Source of the DNA: Azolla pinnata
Lineage: Eukaryota; Streptophyta; Polypodiopsida; Salviniales; Salviniaceae
DNA: 20,810 nucleotides
Direction: 5' to 3'
Assembly (NCBI GenBank): GCA_037176905.1
Contig: JBBBWG010007892.1
Location: 3,928-24,737 of the forward strand
The position numbers were made by a program, and so were the translations under genes. The notes beneath the pieces are model-generated. The model saw only the letters and a program-made list of their open reading frames with translations, was not told where the DNA came from and did no database searches. Shown here one piece after another: positions 10,188-18,450 of the stretch (positions are counted from its first letter, which is position 1; each line of letters starts with the position of its first letter).

Positions 10188-13100
10188 TCAGTCGAAAATC
10201 TTCTCTCCCGTCGAAAACAAATTCCACACCACAGTTCCGCAGAGGTACAGGCCAATCGAGACTTTAAACACATCATCCCAACTCCCTGAGTAGGAAATGA
10301 CACGAATATTAAATCGCATGCACATTCTCTCCCTTCCTTCAGTACTTATCCATCACACTTCCCTAAAAACTCCAGATTATACACAACATTCGCATCCAAC
10401 CATGATTTGAAGTTTGGCATTCTTGAGCAAATGATCTTGTAAATGTTTAATCCAATCTAATCTATCACATAGATTTCCAACTTCACTTAACCTTGTGAAA
10501 CCAAGCTGTAAAAACCCAGGAACTTTCCTAAACTCCGATTTCTGTATAATTCATGAATTTGAACATACTCTTCCAGGATTTAATCCTGCCCTTCTATATG
10601 CAAAACAAGTAACTGAATATAACTGTGAGAAAAGCAACTTCTAAGACAGTTAATGACTGATACTCCATACTTAAGAATTGAGACAAGACCACAAGATTCA
10701 AGCCTCGGTTAAGCATAGCTATGAAATTATCTAAGGCCTAGCAGCGAACAATGAATATCAGAGCATAGAAAGAAAAAGACTGCTCCTTTGCTGATTTCTC
10801 TATGGTGATGGAAAAGGTCTTGGCTGTGGTTGGAATATGTTGAAATAGCATGTTAAAATTCATCTGTGTGTCTATATGTTTTGAGAGGTTCCTTTTATGT
10901 CCTCAACAAAGAAAAAATCTCCATTGGAGCCCTTAAGTTTAAGATATTTGTGAGATTACCGCTAAAATATTCCAAAATTTAACAGAAGTGTGTGATAGTT
11001 GCTCTAGACGGAGGAGTTTGAGAAATTTTAAGAGCTCCAGCATGATATTTTGACGAACAGTCAAAAGAACGTGAGCAAATTTGGTAGTTTTCCTTAGTTA
11101 TATATGAGTTTTCTCTCAAGCATCTAGTAGGGTGCCACTTAACCGTACACCGTCATTCCCTAGATGTCCTTCATTATTTCTCCATGTGTGCATGTGTTTT
11201 GGTGGAAACATACCATGTTGGAGGGTGTATCCAGTTGCTGCCGTGCCTATTACACCAGCCAAGACACCAGCTGTGTTTGACATACCGAGTAAGACACCCT
11301 GGAAAAAAACACACCATGCTCTTTTATTGGATAAATATTTAAGGCAAATACCACACAACTGTATCTACAAGAAATCTCTCCCCTTTCAAAATTTATGAGT
11401 AACCCTATGCTTTCAAAACTTACAAGAATACCCCCGTCTAGATTTAAAGTTCAAACTAGGAAGGGATGAGGGTGGAGGTGTGGTATTCTGGTAAGTTTTG
11501 AAGATGCAATGATGATCTGATAAAAAGGTTTATCATCATTTACAGAATATCGTGGGCCAATGTCCTGGTGATTGGAATAGAGACCAGACTGTGAGAAGGC
11601 ATCCGTTCCCTGGGTGTAAAAAATACACACACATTAAACCATTTGACACAGAAATTAGCGACTTCTAGTTAATCTTTGATACTCAAAACCAATAAATTTC
11701 TAGTAATGATGATCAACCTTACCTGAGAACACATCATACACAGAACAGCTTGAGCAGGAGATGTGACATGGCTAAGTTGAGTAAGGAAGAAAGCTGGACC
11801 AAGGAATCCTATAGTTTGCATTGCCTAATAAATTATAAGAGCATGTTTCATTTGAAGTTCTTTAATCAATTTCAAATTCCAATGATTGTGAACAAAGCAA
11901 AAACTTTTCAGTATTCATTTTAATAACTACAAAAATAAGAATGTTAATGGCTGACCCATGCTGTGAAATGATGGGATCAAACACTCAAACTAAACACGTG
12001 TAAAAGAAAGTTGTATCCATCCATAAAGGGTCAACACCCATGACATAAGAGAAAAGGAAAATGCAAGCCCATAAAAGGGAGACTACACATTGTATTCTGA
12101 TCATCTTTCACTCTTCTCAACTAATATATCGATCCCTCAGTTAGTGCCACTTTGTCTTTCTATTCTCTTTGTTCTTTCTTTCCTTTTATTGCCCCGTGTT
12201 GGGGGGCTGAGGTTGCACTAGACCTTCACACCCAACACACGGAATGGAGAACGGAAAGTGGAAGCCTATATAAAGAGGGATTTCACATTGTATTATCATC
12301 ATCTTTCACTCTTCTCAACTAATGTATCGGCTCTGTTCATGCAACTTTGTCTTTAGATATTTAGAGTCTAGACGCATGATCTTGAGTCTTTAGGTATCTA
12401 GTTTTGCTAAAATCTCATATGTATTTATATTATTTTCTTTTCTTTTTGAGGCATAGAAAAATGGATGATGTATTTTCTCTTTCAGTCTTATAGGTCATTT
12501 TGGCCTCTTAAAAGATGTTAATATAACTTTCTTTCATCTTTGTTTTTTCCTTTTATTGGCTCTCCACTGGAAGACTGAGGTCGCACCAGGCTCACTCTCC
12601 TGATCATGTTCCACAGGAATGAATTATGTCTCAAGTAGTCAGCAAAACTAGTTGATGGCTCAAAAAGTCAACAGGCACCTAGCCTATAAGTTGACCTGAC
12701 CCAATCGACTACCAAGAATGAGTTGATCTAGCAATAGGAGAGGCATAGAAGCTGCTTCGAGGGAGTCCAATAGGCACTCCAGGCTGATCCTGTAACCCCT
12801 GTTTACTGATTGTCCATCAGTCAACCCTAATCCTTGAAGAAGGACAGGAATAGGAAATGAAAACCATTTGATGGAGGGTCAACTAGAAGTTAACAAAAAA
12901 CACCAAAAACCATGCATCTAGAAAGGACACAATCAAAGCCAAGATACTGTGGTTCCTTTTCGTTTGCAAAGACTTTGTAAGAAACTGAAACTGATTTCCA
13001 TCTTTTTCAAGGAATTGAGCTATCTGACCTTCAAATTACCTTACGAACAATGGTCACTGGCACTCCTTTGCTAATAAGTGAATCTGCAATCCATCCACCG

Positions 13101-15698
13101 AGATTAGCAGATAATGCCATCGTGAACCATGGGAGGACAGAAAAAAATCCCGATTCTGCAAGGTCGAATTTTAGTACCTGACGATACATAGAAGCTAAAT
13201 GTTATGAAGAAAAAAATTTCCAAGAAACAATCCACAGATTCTTCACACTTTCAATAGTTCCCTATCTTGAAAAACACATCTAAGCACCATATCGTCATCA
13301 AGGCCCAACATATGAATCTTATGGTCCTCCATTGCACAGAAAATCACCAAACACTTCCTTGAAATACGCATTACCTGGCAGTAATATGTGGGCATCCATG
13401 TGAGAAGAATAAAGGTGCCCCAATTGTGACAGAAGTGGCTTATTATTAAAGCCCAAACAGGCGCCTTAGATAGCAGGAGATTCCATGGAATGGCTCTGAT
13501 AGTTTCATTGTTCGTATTAGCACCAGACAGAAGCAAGCTTCTTTCCTCGTTGCTAATATCTGGGTCTTCAAGAGGAGAACTTGATGCCTAAAATGAAAAA
13601 ATTCAAAATTTTCCTCCATTTACATCAACTACGATTATAGTGTTATTTGAAAGATGAAGAGAAACAACGAGAAAACTTACAAATCGTTGCCACATCAAGA
13701 ACCAGACAATTCCCAAGGATCCGAATGAGAAAAACACCGAAGGCCAGTTGAATGTATGAATAAGCGAAGGTGAGAATGCAAGCCCCATCACTGAGCCAAG
13801 ATACATTCCACTATAAACAAGCGCCAATGATCTACTCCTCTCACTAACTGGGATCCACCGAGATAAAAGGTTGTTCATGGCTGGCATTGCTACTCCCTGA
13901 GTAATTTTCCAAAACAGCATTGATTCTGATCACAGTACTTCTCATATAACTAAGTAAAAACAAACTACTACTCAGAGATTCACAAGACCAGATGACTATT
14001 AGCTGATGAATTTGGATGAGAGAAATGTGACAATCACCTCACCAACACCCATACATGCTCGAACAAGTAATAGATATGGTAGCCCAAGCCTTGCAGCGAC
14101 AGGTGTAGCGACTGTAGCCACCGACCACCATATCACTCCAAATGCTAAAACTTGCTTTCCACCAATACTATCTGCCAAGATACCTCCTGCAATCTACATG
14201 AACAGTAACTTTGAAAAAAGTATGTAAGAAGATGGGAATAGGACAGTTGTACTGAAATATCCTCAACAATCCTGAATATCTGTTAAAACAGCTCATCATC
14301 TCAACAATTGCCAGAAATGCCCGTTTCAGATTTAAATATGTCAAGCATTCTTATTTTTACCTGGGTTAGGAGATATCCCCAGAAGAAAGATGATTGTACC
14401 AAACCCACAGTTGTGTGATCCCACTGAAACTCTGCTGCCATGGGTAGAATAGCTATGCTCATGTTAACCTAGCCACGATAAAATAAGGAGCATGGAATAT
14501 GTATAGAAATGAGAAAAATTCAGTTTCGGTTTGCCTTTCAAATTCACTATCTTTACAGCCTCAGAAAGCATAAAAGGTACTGAAAAAAAAACGTAAAATA
14601 CCCCACCTTTTGAAAAAATTACACAAATTGCCCTCGGCTCTGAAGAGAGTTAATGGCATACCTTCTGGTAGTCTGGTAATTATCCAAAAAGATTTCTAGT
14701 ATTTTGAGTTTTTCTCTCCACAAGATATGAAATGAATTGTTCTTACCCGGTCCATGTTGCAGAGAAGAAACGCAAAGAAGCAAAGCAATACTATAATCCA
14801 ACGTTTCGGAGGCAGACGAAACACGGGAAAAGAAATCTCTTTCGTTGATTGTAGTAAATCGGTGTCTTCATAAAGAGAACCATTTGGTTCGGAAAATCCC
14901 TCTTCACTATGACTTTTTTCATTTGATGATACATTTGATGCGAGAGTTCTTCCTCGAGATTCAAATTGAATATTGAACTCGAGACTTTCCATATTTTTCC
15001 CTCCGGCATTGCAAACGGTTCTTGACCGCATCATCCACAACAATGTGCTCCCTTTTAGTTCTAATGGAATAGAGAACATTACAGCTAAGGAGCTTTTATG
15101 GTGTTTGTGGAAATTGGCACACGAGGCACATCGAATTTGAGCCTTTGGAGAGCATCTATTTTTCAGCATGTGAATGCTTAACCTTCTGGGTGCTATGTTT
15201 AGTCTTCTCGTCGTTCCAACACATCGATGCTGAACAATATTGTGCCTTGGTAATTCCAAATGTTCATGTTTAGGGCTCCCTGCAGAAGTGTAGAATTCTA
15301 ATCGATTATATAGTTGCCATCATACGGTCACAGTACATGAACAACATTCTCTCACGACATTGAGACAGAACACCACAATAGTAATATTGCTCTAATACGA
15401 CATCCTATCAATGTTCACAAGGCAAGAGTGACAATATAAGCAGAAATTCTACTAAGGCTTTCAAAATATCTCACCAGAGAAAAGCTGTGCGTGTCTGTAC
15501 ATATATGATTCCTCTATCACATCCATCGTCTGGGCTTACACATCTAAACAAGCCTGATTTCTCAGGGCCTACAAAGGCAATCATATTGAATGGCAAACAT
15601 GGGAAGAACTTAAAAATCCTTAGAGTGTTTGGAGAAATTAGCATCACAATATATTACAAGGAGCTGAAAACACAAAGGAGGAGCCCATGTACAGAAGC

Positions 15699-15787
<89 letters not shown>

Positions 15788-15852
15788 GAGAGAGAGAAAG
15801 CGAGAGAGAGGAATTTACCAGAGCATAGTGGGAGAGATGCACCCATAGCCAT
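10188..15852 (-). CDS. PHT4;4: PHT4;4-like chloroplast MFS anion/ascorbate transporter
   Basis: Eleven exons in transcription order: 15852-15819, 15279-14747, 14468-14361, 14193-14038, 13896-13681, 13587-13375, 13177-13040, 11824-11723, 11609-11544, 11298-11214, 10285-10188; all GT-AG, continuous frame, 582 residues. The family belongs to the SLC17-type MFS; Arabidopsis PHT4;4 imports ascorbate across the chloroplast envelope. Seen: a ~165-residue hydrophilic N-terminus with many Arg/Ser, suiting a transit peptide; the family signature [18 protein letters not shown] spanning exons 2-3; [25 protein letters not shown] helix in exon 3; MFS motif A-like LADSIGGK (about 231-238); [19 protein letters not shown]; and a C-terminal [12 protein letters not shown]. 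Met15852 is the first in-frame ATG after an upstream TGA; Met at codon 3 is an alternative. Plastid location and substrate are inferred from family. Confidence 0.9.
12064..12600 (+). repeat. Duplicated block inside transporter intron 7
   Basis: Block A (ATAAA..GGGA..CACATTGTATT..ATCATCTTTCACTCTTCTCAACTAAT..) occurs at 12064-12160 and 12260-12356. Block B (CTTTGTT..CCTTTTATTG..CTGAGGT.GCAC.AG) follows directly at 12156-12232, but only at 12528-12600 after the second A, with about 170 bp between. The two A-B copies have the TATA-plus-leader look of an LTR on the + strand, antisense to the host gene; that identity is inference. Confidence 0.65.
15707..15810 (+). repeat. (AG)37 microsatellite in transporter intron 1
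   Basis: Bases 15707-15780 are pure AG dinucleotides; 15781-15810 continue with AAAGCGAGAGAGA interruptions. On the sense (minus) strand this is a CT tract that starts just after the GTAAATTC donor of intron 1 (exon 1 ends at 15819). Confidence 0.95.
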
Positions 15853-15875
15853 ACTCAGAAAGAAAAATGCAGTCA

Positions 15876-15899
15876 GCAGCAGCAGCAGCAGCAGCAGCA
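15876..15899 (-). repeat. (CTG)8 run in transporter 5' UTR
   Basis: Eight CAG units on the + strand, CTG on the sense strand, 24 bases upstream of ATG 15852. They read as Leu codons in the start frame, but no in-frame ATG precedes them before a TGA, so they are taken as untranslated. Confidence 0.8.
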
Positions 15900-15967
15900 A
15901 GGGAGGATCAAGACGGCATCACGGGGCTGTAATCAGAGGAAATCCAGATTTCTGAGCTTGCACCCGC

Positions 15968-15973
15968 CACGTG
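15968..15973 (-). promoter_or_regulatory. G-box / ABRE (CACGTG) upstream of the transporter
   Basis: GCCACGTGTC centred about 118 bases upstream of ATG 15852. CACGTG cores bind bZIP (HY5, ABF) and bHLH (PIF) factors, and the flanking GTC makes it a good ABRE. Arabidopsis PHT4;4 is reported to be light-responsive, which would fit. It could lie in promoter or in 5' UTR because the transcription start is unknown. Confidence 0.55.
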
Positions 15974-16119
15974 TCGAGCAGCGAGTAGCAGAGACACATA
16001 CGAGACGGACTGTGGAGTGAGTGTCTTGTCTCGTTACATACATAATATCTTCTTTTTCGTTCATTCTTTCTCTTCGAGATATTTTGTGGGAATCCAAGAC
16101 ACAATCTTGATTTGGTTTG

Positions 16120-16560
16120 GGGAAAATTACAAAACAAAACGCCTAACAAAATTATAAATTACATTTTAACGCCTGCCAAAACTAGGAATTACAAATTAAT
16201 GCCTAGCTTTAATATTGACGTCGCAATTGATTGATTAACACCAAATCAAGTAGTTGTGAATTCAATCAACATCAAATTAGATGATTGATTAAGGCTTAAT
16301 CACTTAATTAAAACCAAATTAATGTGTTGATCAAGTAATTAGATTCCAAAATTACTAACTTTAGTTAGTCGAATGTAGTACGGGAGTTGATTGGGATCAA
16401 TTAGTGAGAAGCGATTAGGAATAAAATCAGTACTAGCGAGATTAATTGGGTGTTCATTTCTAGTTGAAGATAAGATTACGCGTTAATTTGTAATTTGTGA
16501 TTTTAGTAGGCGTTCAAATGTAATTTATAATTTGGGTAGGCGTTTTTTGGTAATTCTCCC
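16120..16560. mobile_element. 441-bp inverted-repeat MITE, possibly MULE-derived
   Basis: The first ~84 bases (GGGAAAATTAC..., with ACGCCTA and ATTATAAATTACATTT blocks) are matched in reverse complement by the last ~84 (ends in GGTAATTCTCCC), roughly 85% identical with a few indels. Flanks share TTTG immediately outside both ends; a 9-bp comparison (16111-16119 versus 16561-16569) matches at 7 positions, as expected for an aged Mutator-like target-site duplication. The interior is AT-rich with repeated TTGATTAA words and no coding frame. It sits about 270 bp upstream of the transporter start codon. Confidence 0.85.
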
Positions 16561-16588
16561 TTTGTTTTATCCATATATTTTGGTCAAG

Positions 16589-16603
16589 AATACATTCATG
16601 CAT
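16589..16603. repeat. Left target-site duplication of the LINE
   Basis: AATACATTCATGCAT, identical to 17152-17166 after the poly(A). The word CATATATTTTGG lies at both 16572 and 16601, so microhomology may have helped form the 5' junction. Confidence 0.85.
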
Positions 16604-17151
16604 ATATTTTGGCAACGTTGTTTGAGAGTTCTAAAGAAAGTAAGGCATTATGTACTCACAAGAGAGCAGTTACTACCCTCCCATTGCAACCCTTTTCAAG
16701 TCAGAGTTATACAGACCAAATAGCTGTGTGGTGGGAACTACTTTGTGCGACAACTATGTGGATGATTTGGAAAAACAGATGCCAAAAGGTTTTTGAAGGC
16801 CAGGAAACCCCACCAGTGTAGATAATAAAGGAAATTTGGTTAGAAATTATTTCCACTTTGAGGGGCCAATTACATGAAATTAAAGGCCATTCCACTACAA
16901 CCACTAATCAATGTATGACATCACAGGATGTGGTAAAAATCTCCCTTTTATACTTTGGATAACACGACACCTCGGTGGAATTATACGCCACCACACTTTC
17001 TCTACCCTCCCCCTTAAGGTCGTGATATATTTATTGTAAGAAATAGGTCATCTTGGCTATTTCTATGCAGAAGCCATGAGCCTTCCTGGTTGTAGTCTAT
17101 TGGACGTTTTTTCACTATAACTAATAGAAAGGATAATTTTATTAAAAAAAA
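16604..17151 (+). mobile_element. 5'-truncated LINE (non-LTR retrotransposon) 3' end
   Basis: The + strand frame from about 16609 encodes the C-terminal end of a plant LINE reverse transcriptase ORF: QIAVWWELLCATTMWMIWKN followed by RCQKVFEG, then after a TAG at 16819-16821 the same frame continues IIKEIWLEIISTLRGQLHEI. A 3' UTR follows, ending in TTATTAAAAAAAAAA at about 17140-17153. The fragment is flanked by AATACATTCATGCAT at 16589-16603 and 17152-17166, a 15-bp target-site duplication typical of target-primed reverse transcription. The 5' end is lost and the frame is broken, so the copy is inactive. Confidence 0.87.
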
Positions 17152-17393
17152 AATACATTCATGCATTTTGTATTCGAGTTTAAAGGATTATTCGAGAATG
17201 AAAAAAGACTCTAGAGTATGAAATAAACCATTCGTTTTTTCAAAAATGTATTTATTGTAAACAATAATTAATACAATACATTCATGCATTCGTATATTCG
17301 AGCATAAAAGTATTATTCGAGAATGAAAAAAGACTCTAAAGTATGAAATAAACCATTTGTTTTATTATATTTAGTATAAAAAATAATTAGTAA
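17152..17393 (+). repeat. 123-bp tandem duplication next to the LINE
   Basis: Unit 1 (17152-17274) and unit 2 (17275 to about 17393) both begin AATACATTCATGCATT and share ATTATTCGAGAATGAAAAAA, GACTCTA(G/A)AGTATGAAATAA and ACCATT(C/T)GTTTT. The LINE entered at the start of the first unit, so the target-site word occurs three times in the locus. Confidence 0.85.
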
Positions 17394-17397
17394 ATTC

Positions 17398-18074
17398 AAA
17401 AGCCTAATGGTTAATGGAGTATAGAAACTGTTGATTGGCAATCAAATTGGCTTCATTCGGACTCAGTCGACTAAGCTTTTAGTGTGTCGCCTCCCGAGTC
17501 TACTACCTGCCTTTGCTACCTTTGTCCCCCTGCCGCCACCAACAAGCAGTTGTTTTGTCCTTCCTCTCTTCTACCTGCCATCATACTTTTTGATCATTTC
17601 GGATCTAGTCGTCCTTTCTTCCTTATCTACCTGTATGCAACTTGCAATCTTTGTACATCATCTTAGTATCCTATCATATAAGAGGTCTGCCATATATCTT
17701 TTCTCTCTTTTAGCAGTCTAAGTTTATGGAAGCGATGTGGTGAGATCTATTGCATAGGGAGGATGAATACCAGCAGTAACCAAGCTACATCAACATCACA
17801 TTAGGAGCACTCCTGTGAAGACACTCTGCTTTCAATCGTTTGAGGTAGAGGTACTACTATTTGATGAAGAAAACCTTAGATTTCATGAAGTCATACATCG
17901 TTTACAGGCTATATCTTTAGTATGTTGTGTAATAGGAAGTCTTAGCTTGCAAGGAGTGTTGAGGGATATGTAACAATCAACTTTGTAAGCTGAAATTTCC
18001 AAAATCTAACATAGAAATTTCAATAGGGACGATACCTCCTGGAGTTGGTAACAGTTCATGTCTGGAATTTCTAT
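17398..18074. other. Unassigned DNA between the LINE cluster and the copia LTR
   Basis: No domain, RNA gene or obvious repeat recognised. An open frame at 17431-17721 is hydrophobic and low complexity without homology that I can name. GAAATTTC palindromes occur near 17990 and 18016. Confidence 0.4.
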
Positions 18075-18079
18075 GACCT

Positions 18080-18404
18080 TGTTAGGTGCGTGGGAGAGTG
18101 AGGAATCATAGATGGAAGCCACACAAGAGTGGAGAAGGAAATCACCTGGAGAAGGAGAAAGAGAAAGAGGATGGCTGGAATTGCTCTCTGCTCTCTTAAG
18201 ATGAACTATGATGATAGTATATGTGAAGTAAAAACATATGTAAGACCATAAACTCCCTAGGTACTACGTATTACCACACCTAAGTATATCAGGTATATGT
18301 GGTTACATGAGGAAAAAACCTTTAGCCAGATCTAAAGTAAAAGAAGCCCATGTATAGGGAAATGGTTCATGTCAAAGCTACTCGAGGGACACATAAGTGT
18401 AACA
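18080..18404 (-). mobile_element. 3' LTR of the copia element
   Basis: On the minus strand the LTR starts TGTTACACTTATG directly after a polypurine tract and ends CACCTAACA, giving the TG...CA ends with TGTTA/TAACA inverted termini, 325 bp. The 5 bases outside (18075-18079, GACCT) would be the target-site duplication; its partner and the 5' LTR lie beyond the window. CATATACTATC near 18210-18220 is a weak TATA-like candidate. Confidence 0.75.
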
Positions 18405-18417
18405 AACCCCCCTAAAG
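18405..18417 (-). other. Polypurine tract of the copia element
   Basis: On the minus strand TTTAGGGGGGTTTG abuts the TG of the LTR, the usual place for plus-strand priming. It lies about 35 bases after the pol stop codon at 18451-18453. Confidence 0.65.
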
Positions 18418-18450
18418 CGAATGATGTGAACACATACAAGGAGTGACAGA

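Noticed and set aside
15610..15900. Minus-strand frame with a polyleucine N-terminus and a Leu/Ser repeat
   Set aside because: It is transporter exon 1 read through the CTG and CT microsatellites of the 5' UTR and intron 1; no ATG precedes the leucine run before a TGA.
16707..16904. Minus-strand open frame over the LINE
   Set aside because: Antisense shadow; the + strand gives the recognisable LINE C-terminal WW..L...MWMIWKNR pattern.
17431..17721. 96-codon + strand frame between LINE and copia
   Set aside because: Low-complexity hydrophobic translation with no homology I recognise; surrounded by transposon debris.
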